Assembly (NCBI GenBank): GCA_002421005.1
Contig: DIJC01000001.1
Span: 64,968 to 128,967, forward strand
From: Enterobacteriaceae bacterium UBA5654
GTDB lineage: Bacteria; Pseudomonadota; Gammaproteobacteria; Enterobacterales; Enterobacteriaceae
Length of the DNA stretch: 64,000 bases
Reading direction: 5' to 3'
Shown here piece by piece: positions 1 through 7,097 of the stretch (position 1 is its first letter; every line of letters begins with the position of its first letter). Position numbers and translations under genes: made by a program. A model generated the notes under the pieces. That model did no database searches, was not told the DNA's origin, and saw only the letters and a program-made list of their open reading frames with translations.

Positions 1-98
1 GGGGGGGCGTTTATCCTCTTTTCCCCACCTATGGGACCGAAGTTTCGAATTCTCTCTCCCTTTGGCAGAGAGCAGTATTAACATTACAGAGCTTACTT
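1..98. other. Intergenic DNA upstream of ugpA
   Basis: No gene is visible here. A run of seven G residues opens the window. A 6-bp inverted repeat (CTCTCT / AGAGAG) around 51-71 could form a small hairpin. In E. coli this would be the ugpB-ugpA gap, so ugpB probably lies just outside the window; that is inference from synteny. Confidence 0.5.
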
Positions 99-986
99 AT
101 GTCTTCATCACGTCCGGTTTTTCGCTCACGCTGGCTACCGTATTTACTGGTGGCCCCGCAGCTGGTCATCACCGTTATTTTCTTTATCTGGCCCGCAGGT
201 GAGGCGCTGTGGTACTCGCTGCTGAGCGTCGATCCTTTTGGCCTTTCCAGCACCTTTGTCGGGCTGGCGAACTTTGCCGTCCTGTTTCACGATAGCTACT
301 ATCTTGACGCTTTCTGGACCACCATCAAATTCAGCGCATTAGTAACATTCAGCGGCCTGCTGGCCTCGCTGTTTTTCGCCGCGCTGGTGGATTACGTGGT
401 GCGCGGTAGCCGTTTTTACCAGACGCTGATGCTGCTGCCCTACGCCGTTGCCCCTGCGGTCGCCGCCGTTCTGTGGATTTTTCTCTTCAACCCCGGACGC
501 GGCCTTATCACCCATTTTCTGGCGGAATTCGGCTATGACTGGAATCATGCACAGAACAGCGGTCAGGCGATGTTTTTGGTCGTTTTCGCCTCTGTCTGGA
601 AGCAGATCAGCTATAACTTCCTGTTTTTCTTTGCTGCGCTGCAATCCATCCCGCGCTCGCTGGTGGAGGCCGCCGCTATCGACGGCGCGGGGCCGGTACG
701 CCGCTTCTTTAAACTCTCCCTGCCGCTGATTGCGCCAGTGAGTTTTTTCCTGCTGGTGGTTAACCTGGTTTACGCCTTTTTCGATACCTTCCCGGTTATC
801 GATGCCGCGACCGCAGGCGGGCCGGTCCAGGCCACCACGACCCTTATCTACAAAATTTACCGCGAAGGCTTTGCCGGGCTGGATCTCTCCGCCTCCGCCG
901 CGCAGTCGGTGGTGCTGATGTTCCTCGTCATCATCCTGACGGTGGTTCAGTTCCGCTATGTTGAAAGTAAGGTGCGCTATCAGTGA
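99..986 (+). CDS. ugpA: sn-glycerol-3-phosphate ABC transporter permease UgpA
   Basis: Inner-membrane permease subunit of the UgpBAEC importer, which takes up sn-glycerol-3-phosphate and glycerophosphodiesters, mainly during phosphate starvation in E. coli. The 295-aa product equals the E. coli length. It has about six hydrophobic segments and the permease coupling motif near residues 190-205 (EAAAIDGAG), which docks on the ATPase UgpC. The ATG at 99 is the natural start and the N-terminus (MSSSRPVFRSRWLPYLLVAP) matches the family. The stop overlaps the ugpE start by 4 bases, indicating translational coupling. No pho box could be checked because the upstream region lies outside the window. 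Confidence 0.97.
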   Translation: MSSSRPVFRSRWLPYLLVAPQLVITVIFFIWPAGEALWYSLLSVDPFGLSSTFVGLANFAVLFHDSYYLDAFWTTIKFSALVTFSGLLASLFFAALVDYVVRGSRFYQTLMLLPYAVAPAVAAVLWIFLFNPGRGLITHFLAEFGYDWNHAQNSGQAMFLVVFASVWKQISYNFLFFFAALQSIPRSLVEAAAIDGAGPVRRFFKLSLPLIAPVSFFLLVVNLVYAFFDTFPVIDAATAGGPVQATTTLIYKIYREGFAGLDLSASAAQSVVLMFLVIILTVVQFRYVESKVRYQ

Positions 987-1828
987 TTGAGAACCGTCGC
1001 GGGCTGACAATATTCAGCCATACCATGCTAATCCTTGGGATCGTCGCCATCCTGTTTCCGCTGTACGTTGCCTTTGTCGCGGCGACGCTGGACAACAAAG
1101 CGGTATTCGACACACCAATGACGCTGATCCCCGGTCGTCATTTATTGGAAAATATTGGAACCATCTGGGCGCAGGGCGTGGGGGCTAACAGCGCCCCGTT
1201 CTGGCGGATGATGCTGAACAGCTTCGTCATGGCGTTCGGCATTACTGTCGGCAAAATTGCGGTTTCAATGCTCTCGGCGTTTGCGATCGTCTGGTTTCGC
1301 TTTCCGCTACGTAACCTGTTCTTCTGGATGATTTTTATCACCCTGATGCTGCCGGTCGAAGTGCGTATTTTCCCGACGGTAGACGTCATCGCCAGCCTGA
1401 ACATGCTCGACAGCTACGCCGGGCTGACGCTGCCACTGATGGCCTCGGCGACCGCGACTTTCCTGTTCCGTCAGTTCTTTATGACCCTGCCGGACGAGCT
1501 GATCGAAGCGGCGCGCATTGACGGCGCGTCGCCGATGCGTTTCTTCCGCGACATCGTGCTGCCGCTGTCCAGAACCAATCTGGCGGCGCTGTTCGTGATC
1601 ACCTTTATCTACGGCTGGAACCAGTATCTGTGGCCGCTACTGATTATCAGCGACGTCAACCTCGGCACGGCGGTGGCCGGGATTAAAGGGATGATCGCGA
1701 CCGGAGAGGGAACCACCCAGTGGAATCAGGTGATGGCGGCAATGCTGCTGACGCTCATTCCGCCGGTCGTCATTGTATTAGCCATGCAGCGTGCGTTCGT
1801 GCGTGGCCTCGTCGATAGTGAGAAATAA
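983..1828 (+). CDS. ugpE: sn-glycerol-3-phosphate ABC transporter permease UgpE
   Basis: Second membrane permease of the Ugp importer, pairing with UgpA. It is 281 aa, the usual length, with a polytopic hydrophobic profile and the EAARIDGAS coupling loop around residues 175-185. It starts with GTG at 983, and the GTGA overlap with the ugpA stop is the typical arrangement for coupled genes. The N-terminus (MIENRRGLTIFSHTMLILG) fits a cytoplasmic start followed by the first membrane helix. It is followed after one base by ugpC. Confidence 0.97.
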   Translation: MIENRRGLTIFSHTMLILGIVAILFPLYVAFVAATLDNKAVFDTPMTLIPGRHLLENIGTIWAQGVGANSAPFWRMMLNSFVMAFGITVGKIAVSMLSAFAIVWFRFPLRNLFFWMIFITLMLPVEVRIFPTVDVIASLNMLDSYAGLTLPLMASATATFLFRQFFMTLPDELIEAARIDGASPMRFFRDIVLPLSRTNLAALFVITFIYGWNQYLWPLLIISDVNLGTAVAGIKGMIATGEGTTQWNQVMAAMLLTLIPPVVIVLAMQRAFVRGLVDSEK

Positions 1829-1829
1829 G

Positions 1830-2903
1830 ATGGCAGGATTAAAATTACAGGCAGTCAGCAAAAGCTGGGACGGTGGAAAAACGCAGGTGATCCAGCCGCT
1901 GACCGTCGATGTCGCCGACGGCGAGTTTATTGTTATGGTCGGGCCATCCGGCTGCGGTAAATCCACCCTGCTGCGGATGGTCGCCGGGCTGGAGCGCGTC
2001 AGCAGCGGCGATATCTGGATCGACCGCCAGCGGGTGACGGAAAGCGAACCGAAAGATCGCGGTATTGCGATGGTGTTCCAGAACTACGCCCTTTATCCGC
2101 ATATGAGCGTGGAAGAGAACATGGCGTGGGGACTGAAAATTCGCGGGATGGGCAAGGGGCACATCGCTGAGCGGGTAAAGGAGGCGGCGCGTATTCTGGA
2201 ACTCGACGCGCTGCTAAAGCGCCGTCCGCGTGAATTATCCGGCGGTCAGCGCCAGCGGGTGGCGATGGGCCGCGCCATCGTGCGCGATCCGGCGGTCTTT
2301 CTGTTTGATGAGCCGCTGTCTAACCTCGACGCCAAACTGCGGGTGCAGATGCGCCTGGAGCTTCAGCATCTTCACCGTCGGCTGAACACCACGTCGCTGT
2401 ATGTGACGCACGATCAGGTGGAAGCGATGACCCTCGCCCAGCGGGTGATGGTGATGAACAAAGGCGTGGTGGAGCAAATCGGCACCCCGGTTGAGGTATA
2501 TGAAAAACCGGCCAGCCGCTTTGTGGCGAGCTTTATCGGCAGCCCGGCGATGAATCTGCTGGAGGGACGCATCAGCATGTCAGGCACCCATTTTGAGCTG
2601 GAGAGCGGCATGGCGCTGCCAATCAACTGGTACTATCGCGGCTATGCCGGGCGTAAAATGACGCTGGGTATCCGCCCGGAACATATTGCGCTAAGCTCCC
2701 AGGCAGAAGGCGGCGTACCGCTGGTGATGGATACGCTGGAGATGCTGGGCGCGGATAACCTCGCCCACGGACGCTGGGGACAACAGAAGCTGGTGGCGCG
2801 TCTGGCGCATAAAGTGCGACCCGCGCCGGGCAGCACGCTGTGGCTGCATATGGCGGAAGAGCATCTGCATCTATTTGATGGTGAAACAGGACAACGTATA
2901 TGA
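1830..2903 (+). CDS. ugpC: sn-glycerol-3-phosphate ABC transporter ATP-binding protein UgpC
   Basis: Cytoplasmic ATPase that energises UgpAE transport. The 357-aa protein has Walker A GPSGCGKST (about residues 36-44), the ABC signature LSGGQRQRVAMGRA, Walker B VFLFDEPLSNLDA and the switch histidine region THDQVEAMT. The C-terminal half is the OB-fold regulatory domain seen in MalK-type ATPases. An in-frame start 13 codons upstream lies inside ugpE, so the ATG at 1830 (MAGLKLQAV) is preferred; it gives the family length. The 3' end overlaps ugpQ by 4 bases (ATGA). Confidence 0.97.
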   Translation: MAGLKLQAVSKSWDGGKTQVIQPLTVDVADGEFIVMVGPSGCGKSTLLRMVAGLERVSSGDIWIDRQRVTESEPKDRGIAMVFQNYALYPHMSVEENMAWGLKIRGMGKGHIAERVKEAARILELDALLKRRPRELSGGQRQRVAMGRAIVRDPAVFLFDEPLSNLDAKLRVQMRLELQHLHRRLNTTSLYVTHDQVEAMTLAQRVMVMNKGVVEQIGTPVEVYEKPASRFVASFIGSPAMNLLEGRISMSGTHFELESGMALPINWYYRGYAGRKMTLGIRPEHIALSSQAEGGVPLVMDTLEMLGADNLAHGRWGQQKLVARLAHKVRPAPGSTLWLHMAEEHLHLFDGETGQRI

Positions 2904-3643
2904 GTAACTGGCCTTATCCCCGTATCGTCGCGCATCGCGGCGGCGGCAAGCTGGCCCCGGAAAACACGCTGGCCGCCATTGACGTCGGCGCGCGGCTGGG
3001 CCACAAAATGATTGAGTTCGACGTAAAGCTGTCGCGTGACGGGCACATTTTCCTGCTGCATGACGACAACCTTGAACGCACCAGCAACGGCTGGGGCGTG
3101 GCGGGAAATCTGACGTGGAATGAACTGCTTAATGTGGACGCGGGCGGCTGGTTCAGCGGTGAATTTAAAGGCGAACCGCTGCCGCTACTCTCGCAGGTGG
3201 CGGAACGCTGCCATCAGCACGGAATGATGGCGAATATCGAAATCAAACCGACCACCGGCACCGGGCCGCTGACCGGCAAAACGGTGGCCCTCAGCGCGCG
3301 CGAACTCTGGCAGGGAATGACTGCGCCGTTGCTCTCCTCGTTTGATATTGACGCGCTGGAAGCAGCTCAGGCGGCGGCACCTGAACTGCCGCGCGGGCTG
3401 CTGCTGGATGAGTGGTGGGACGACTGGCATGCCCTGACCGCACGGCTGGGCTGCGTTTCTGTTCATCTCAATCATAAACTGCTGGATGAAACGCGCGTCC
3501 GGCAACTGCGCGAGGCGGGACTGCATATTCTGGTGTATACGGTGAATCAGCCCCAGCGCGCGGCACAACTGCTGCGCTGGGGAGTGGATTGCATCTGCAC
3601 CGACCGTATCGATCTGATCGGGCCAGATTTTCAGGCAGATTAA
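2900..3643 (+). CDS. ugpQ: Glycerophosphodiester phosphodiesterase UgpQ
   Basis: Cytosolic enzyme that hydrolyses glycerophosphodiesters entering through Ugp to sn-glycerol-3-phosphate and an alcohol. The 247-aa GDPD-family TIM barrel carries the catalytic pair in AHRGGG (about residue 12) and LLHDDNLERTSNG (about residues 52-64), with the metal-ligand motif IEFDVKLSRDG and the later NIEIKP strand. It overlaps ugpC by ATGA and is last in the operon. Its stop codon overlaps the stop of convergent yhhA by 4 bp (3640-3643), leaving no room for a separate intergenic terminator. Confidence 0.96.
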   Translation: MSNWPYPRIVAHRGGGKLAPENTLAAIDVGARLGHKMIEFDVKLSRDGHIFLLHDDNLERTSNGWGVAGNLTWNELLNVDAGGWFSGEFKGEPLPLLSQVAERCHQHGMMANIEIKPTTGTGPLTGKTVALSARELWQGMTAPLLSSFDIDALEAAQAAAPELPRGLLLDEWWDDWHALTARLGCVSVHLNHKLLDETRVRQLREAGLHILVYTVNQPQRAAQLLRWGVDCICTDRIDLIGPDFQAD

Positions 3644-4023
3644 GGCTGTGTCACCGATGGCGTCACCGGGTTACGCAGCATATCGCCATTCTTTTTCTCG
3701 GTGAGCATGTGCTGCTCGCCGCTGCTGCTTAACATTCCGCCGCCGGTGTTCGGTAGCACCTGCTGTCCCGGCTGGCTTTGCAGGATGCGCTCTGAATTGT
3801 TGCTCATCTGGGTTTGCAGATGCTGCTGCTGCGCCTGGGTCTGCATCTGTAGCTGCTGATTCAGCATCCCTTTCTGCTGGATTTGCTGGGTCTGCATCTG
3901 CGTCTGCATCCGCTGCTGGCTGGGGAACTGATAACCCGGCTGATTCGGATTATTCAGGGTGTTGATCGGCTGGGCAAACGCGACAGCGGGTACAAAAAGT
4001 GACAGAAGTAAAAGTCTTTTCAT
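3640..4023 (-). CDS. yhhA: DUF2756 family secreted protein YhhA
   Basis: Small exported protein of unknown function. The N-terminus MKRLLLLSLFVPAVAFA is a clear signal peptide with a likely cleavage after AFA. The rest (about 110 aa) is rich in Gln and Met (repeated QMQTQ-type blocks at about residues 40-75) and predicted soluble or coiled. The chosen ATG at 4023 begins the signal peptide; an upstream in-frame extension (MLPEEEKQ) contains the purine-rich ribosome binding site and is unlikely to be translated. It is divergent from ggt, as in E. coli, and convergent with ugpQ. Here it is about 127 aa, shorter than I recall for E. coli YhhA, probably by loss of Gln-rich repeats. Confidence 0.85.
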   Translation of the reverse strand: MKRLLLLSLFVPAVAFAQPINTLNNPNQPGYQFPSQQRMQTQMQTQQIQQKGMLNQQLQMQTQAQQQHLQTQMSNNSERILQSQPGQQVLPNTGGGMLSSSGEQHMLTEKKNGDMLRNPVTPSVTQP

Positions 4024-4146
4024 CTGCTTTTCCTCCTCCGGTAGCATCTGTTAAGTGTAATCGGTTTCCGTCAAAACGATGATCTTTTAAGCATTGTGGA
4101 CCAGACTTAAGCGGGGACTCATCCCTCATATCTCTGGAGAAAAACG

Positions 4147-5883
4147 ATGATGAAACCGACGTTTTTGCGCTGGGTAGCGGCGGCTGCCCTGGTGGCGGGA
4201 GGGTGTTTTAGCTCGCTGGCGGCACCGCCGCCGGTCTCGTATGGCGTGGAGGCCGATGTCTTTCATCCGGTCGTGGCAAAGCAGGGAATGGTTGCCTCGG
4301 TGGATGAAGCCGCGACGCAGGTGGGCGTGGATATTCTGAAAGAGGGCGGTAACGCGGTGGATGCGGCGGTCGCCGTGGGCTACGCGCTGGCGGTGACGCA
4401 TCCGCAGGCGGGCAATCTCGGCGGCGGGGGCTTTATGCTGCTGCGCACCAAAGACGGCACCACTACCGCCATTGATTTTCGCGAAATGGCTCCGGCCAAC
4501 GCCACGCGCGATATGTTTCTCGACGATCAGGGCAACCCTGACAGCAAAAAATCGCTGACCTCACACCTGGCCTCCGGTACACCGGGTACGGTCGCCGGAT
4601 TCTCGCTGGCGCTGGAGAAGTACGGCACGCTGCCGTTGAATAAAGTGGTGCGCCCGGCGATCGCGCTGGCAAAAGAGGGTTTTGTGGTCAATGACGCGCT
4701 GGCGGACGATCTGAAAACCTACGGCAGCGAGGTGTTGCCGAACTATGAAAACAGTAAAGCGATCTTCTGGAAAAACGGCGAGCCGCTGAAAAAAGGCGAC
4801 AAGCTGGTGCAGGCGAATCTCGCGCACAGTCTGGAAATGATTGCGGAAAACGGCCCGGCAGAGTTTTATAAAGGGGCGATTGCCGATCAGATTGCGCAGG
4901 AGATGAGTAGCCACGGCGGGCTGATCACCAAAGAGGATTTAGCGGCCTACCGCGCGGTGGAGCGCACGCCGATTAGCGGCGACTATCGCGGGTATCAGGT
5001 TTTCTCCATGCCGCCGCCTTCGTCAGGGGGCATCCATATCGTGCAAATCCTGAATATCCTGGAGAACTTCGATCTCAGTAAATATGGCTTCGGCAGCGCG
5101 GATGCCATGCAGGTGATGGCGGAAGCGGAGAAATATGCTTATGCCGACCGTTCGGAATATCTCGGCGACCCGGACTTTGTGAAAGTGCCGTGGCAGGCGC
5201 TGACCAGCAAAGAGTATGCCAAATCCCTTGCTCAACAAATCGACGTGAACAAGGCGAAGCCGTCAAGCCAGATCCGCCCCGGCAAACTTGCGCCTTATGA
5301 AAGCAACCAGACCACGCATTTTTCGGTGGTGGATAAAGACGGTAACGCGGTCGCGGTCACCTATACGCTGAATACCATCTTCGGCACCGGGATTGTGGCC
5401 GGAAACACCGGCATACTGCTGAACAATGAAATGGATGATTTCTCTGCCAAACCCGGCGTGCCGAACGTCTACGGCCTGGTCGGCGGTGATGCCAACGCGG
5501 TCGGCCCGAAAAAACGTCCGCTGTCGTCGATGTCACCCACCATTGTGGTTAAAGACGGTAAAACCTGGCTGGTCACCGGCAGCCCTGGCGGGAGTCGGAT
5601 CATCACTACCGTGCTGCAAATGGTGGTCAACAGCATTGATTTTGGGATGAACGTCGCTGAAGCCACAAACGCCCCGCGCTTCCACCACCAGTGGCTACCG
5701 GATGAACTGCGCGTGGAGAAGGGCTTCAGCCCGGATACGCTGAAACTGCTCGAGCAAAAAGGGCAGAAGGTGGCGGTGAAAGAAGCGATGGGCAGCACGC
5801 AAAGCATTATGATCGCGCCGGATGGCACGCTGTACGGTGCGTCGGACCCGCGTTCGGTGGATGATTTGACGGCGGGGTATTAG
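4147..5883 (+). CDS. ggt: Periplasmic gamma-glutamyltranspeptidase Ggt
   Basis: Hydrolyses or transfers the gamma-glutamyl group of glutathione and other gamma-glutamyl compounds in the periplasm. It is an Ntn-hydrolase made as a precursor that cleaves itself into large and small subunits. The protein is 578 aa, with a signal peptide (residues 1 to about 26, ending LAAP). The self-cleavage site is Gln388-Thr389 in ESNQTTHFSVVD, with Thr389 as the nucleophile, and the GSPGGSRI glycine loop lies downstream. ATG at 4147 follows GGAG with 7-base spacing; the next codon is also ATG. It is a single gene, divergent from yhhA. No truncation is seen. Confidence 0.97.
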   Translation: MMKPTFLRWVAAAALVAGGCFSSLAAPPPVSYGVEADVFHPVVAKQGMVASVDEAATQVGVDILKEGGNAVDAAVAVGYALAVTHPQAGNLGGGGFMLLRTKDGTTTAIDFREMAPANATRDMFLDDQGNPDSKKSLTSHLASGTPGTVAGFSLALEKYGTLPLNKVVRPAIALAKEGFVVNDALADDLKTYGSEVLPNYENSKAIFWKNGEPLKKGDKLVQANLAHSLEMIAENGPAEFYKGAIADQIAQEMSSHGGLITKEDLAAYRAVERTPISGDYRGYQVFSMPPPSSGGIHIVQILNILENFDLSKYGFGSADAMQVMAEAEKYAYADRSEYLGDPDFVKVPWQALTSKEYAKSLAQQIDVNKAKPSSQIRPGKLAPYESNQTTHFSVVDKDGNAVAVTYTLNTIFGTGIVAGNTGILLNNEMDDFSAKPGVPNVYGLVGGDANAVGPKKRPLSSMSPTIVVKDGKTWLVTGSPGGSRIITTVLQMVVNSIDFGMNVAEATNAPRFHHQWLPDELRVEKGFSPDTLKLLEQKGQKVAVKEAMGSTQSIMIAPDGTLYGASDPRSVDDLTAGY

Positions 5884-6043
5884 TGACTGCGCGCTGGCGC
5901 GCTATTCCCGGTAAGCTCCTGCCAGGCATGAGTTTTACTGGGAATCAGCAGGGTGCTGAAGTAGAATAGCACTACGTCAGCGCTTCGCTGACCAGGCGCA
6001 ACGTTGCGGGGGCTTTAACCCCGGCGGCGTCACTGCTGGAAAG
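5884..6043. other. ggt 3' region and putative 5' leader of the small toxin mRNA
   Basis: No protein gene is seen. The region holds several hairpins: GCGCGC-TGG-GCGCGC-like just after the ggt stop; an imperfect inverted repeat TTCCCGGTAA (5906-5915) / TTTTACTGGGAA (5933-5944); GTCAGCG-CTT-CGCTGAC near 5976-5992; and a GGGG/CCCC hairpin near 6008-6022. A TAGAAT at 5962-5967 could be the -10 of a rightward promoter. That would give an mRNA of about 365 nt ending at the 6312-6338 terminator, similar in size to ldr mRNAs. The promoter assignment is inference. Confidence 0.4.
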
Positions 6044-6083
6044 AAAAAACCCTCGCACGTTGTTTTCAGGCAACTTACGAGGG
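6044..6083 (-). terminator. Rho-independent terminator, minus strand
   Basis: On the minus strand CCCTCG (from 6083) pairs with CGAGGG (6055-6050), with an inner GTTG/CAAC stem and an 8-base loop. The stem is followed by six U residues (plus-strand A-run 6044-6049). There is no T-run on the plus-strand side. The only plausible user is a short leftward RNA starting between this hairpin and the toxin gene, because yhhY reads leftward from much farther away and has another hairpin at its end. Confidence 0.75.
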
Positions 6084-6102
6084 CGATTCTTTGAAACTCA
6101 GC
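6044..6102 (-). ncRNA. Candidate antisense antitoxin RNA (Rdl-like) of the Ldr-like toxin
   Basis: On the minus strand a possible promoter (-10 TATCCT, plus-strand AGGATA at 6109-6114; weak -35 TTGCAC 17 bp further upstream) would start an RNA near 6102. It would end at a strong hairpin plus U-tract at 6083-6044, about 60 nt in all. This matches the layout of the roughly 66-nt Rdl antitoxins, which are transcribed against the leader of ldr mRNAs. The terminator is clearly visible; the promoter and exact 5' end are inference. Confidence 0.45.
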
Positions 6103-6154
6103 AATTCAAGGATAGCCGCGAACGGTTGCCGGTGCAACCTCAAAAGGCTAAACG

Positions 6155-6259
6155 ATGCAGCACGTATTAATGGCGATGTTGCAGGATTTGACGGTATCCA
6201 CCCTCGCGGGCGTGTTATCCGGTCTTATCCTGATTTATCTCGCTCGCTACCGTAGATAA
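6155..6259 (+). CDS. Ldr-like small hydrophobic toxin (type I toxin-antitoxin candidate)
   Basis: A 34-codon ORF with a good ribosome binding site (AAAAGG, 7 bases before the ATG). The product has the LdrA/LdrD plan: a short N-terminus, then QDLTVSTLAG aligning with HDLAAPILAG of LdrA, a single hydrophobic helix and a basic tail ending YRR. Ldr peptides are 35-aa membrane-acting toxins held off by antisense Rdl RNAs. A hairpin (GGTTGC-CGGT-GCAACC, 6124-6139) sits just before the ribosome binding site and could hide it. A terminator follows at 6312-6338 and a minus-strand RNA terminator lies upstream at 6044. The gene lies between ggt and yhhY, where E. coli K-12 has no ldr copy that I recall. 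Family assignment rests on pattern similarity only. Confidence 0.72.
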   Translation: MQHVLMAMLQDLTVSTLAGVLSGLILIYLARYRR

Positions 6260-6311
6260 TGGTGGTACGTTAAACGGGCTGTATGCTGTGCACTGGCAAC
6301 GTGCCCGGAGC

Positions 6312-6338
6312 GGTCAGGGGGAAACCCCTGACCTTTTT
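6312..6338 (+). terminator. Rho-independent terminator after the Ldr-like gene
   Basis: Perfect 9-bp stem GGTCAGGGG / CCCCTGACC with a GAAA tetraloop, followed by TTTTT on the plus strand. It is well placed to end the toxin mRNA 53 bases after the toxin stop codon. It also lies downstream of yhhY on the other strand, but only the plus strand has a U-tract. Confidence 0.88.
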
Positions 6339-6386
6339 CGCGACGCTATTCTGTTTTTCTCCCGACCCCAGAAAGAGGGAGTCGCA

Positions 6387-6875
6387 TCACTTCACCCGCG
6401 CCATAAAATACGCATCCACGTATTCGCCATTACGTAACGCGTAGCGCTTGCCGGTGCCTTCGACCTCAAAGCCGAATTTGCGGTACAGCGCGACGGCTGG
6501 TGCATTATCTACGAAAACCGTCAGTTCAATGCGTTCGATACGCAGCCAGTTGTCGCACAGGTTGATCATCTCGCGCATCAGCGCCGATCCTACCCCGCGC
6601 TGGCGAAATTCAGGGTCGGTGCTGAGGCCTGGTGTGGCAACGTGACTGCGGCGCGGGTTTTGTTCTACGCGAAGCGCCAGATGCCCGACGACCTGCTCAT
6701 CAATACAGGCCACCAGATGTCGAAGGCCCGGCTGGGGCTTTAGCCGTTCCTGCCACATTTCAACAGAAGGATGAGGAAGTTGTAGCACACTCGGATACAC
6801 CTCAGGATGCGCGTTAATCTGACGTAAGGCTTCTGCGTCGCGCGTTTCAATGTGGCGTATCACTATCTCGCTCAT
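6387..6875 (-). CDS. yhhY: GNAT-family N-acetyltransferase YhhY (AaaT)
   Basis: Acetyl-CoA dependent N-acetyltransferase; the E. coli protein acetylates some L-amino acids such as phenylalanine and methionine. The 162-aa product keeps the GNAT fold, with the acetyl-CoA binding segment RQRGVGSALM (about residues 82-91) and the C-terminal strand-helix VFVDNAPAVALYRKFGFE. The start is set at the ATG of MSEIVIRH, which gives the E. coli length. A codon further upstream (MRIKGMSE) is possible but unneeded. It is separated from the next gene by ryhB, as in E. coli. Confidence 0.93.
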   Translation of the reverse strand: MSEIVIRHIETRDAEALRQINAHPEVYPSVLQLPHPSVEMWQERLKPQPGLRHLVACIDEQVVGHLALRVEQNPRRSHVATPGLSTDPEFRQRGVGSALMREMINLCDNWLRIERIELTVFVDNAPAVALYRKFGFEVEGTGKRYALRNGEYVDAYFMARVK

Positions 6876-6963
6876 TCCTTTTATCCTCAATTAGTTATAA
6901 GTCCCCTTTAACTTCAATGACTTTCATCAACCTGTCAATAACCAAAATTTTGACAAAAAGAGG

Positions 6964-6997
6964 TAGACAAGTGCGAATGATAATGATTATTATTGTC
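6964..6997 (+). promoter_or_regulatory. ryhB promoter with Fur box
   Basis: The sequence at 6979-6997 (GATAATGATTATTATTGTC) matches the 19-bp Fur consensus at 16 positions. A -10 TATTAT (6988-6993) lies inside it and a -35-like TAGACA (6964-6969) lies 18 bp upstream, giving a start at about G7000. Fur bound here would block transcription when iron is plentiful, as established for RyhB. Confidence 0.88.
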
Positions 6998-6999
6998 AT

Positions 7000-7094
7000 G
7001 CATTCAGGGAGTCCTGAACGGAAAACCTGAAAGCACGACATTGCTCACATTGCTTCCAGTATTATCTTAGCCAGCCGCGTGCTGGCTTTTTTTT
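7000..7094 (+). ncRNA. ryhB: Small regulatory RNA RyhB
   Basis: Iron-starvation sRNA that pairs with mRNAs of iron-using proteins with the help of Hfq and triggers their decay. The core ACCTGAAAGCACGACATTGC (from 7025) and the following TCACATTGCTTCCAGTATTA block are the highly conserved RyhB pairing region. It ends in hairpin GCCAGC-CGCGT-GCTGGC (7070-7086) with an 8-T tract, the Hfq-binding terminator. The 5' part (7000-7020) differs from E. coli, as expected. The position beside yhhY is conserved, but lacY rather than yhhX is the neighbour on the right. Confidence 0.96.
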
Positions 7095-7097
7095 ACC

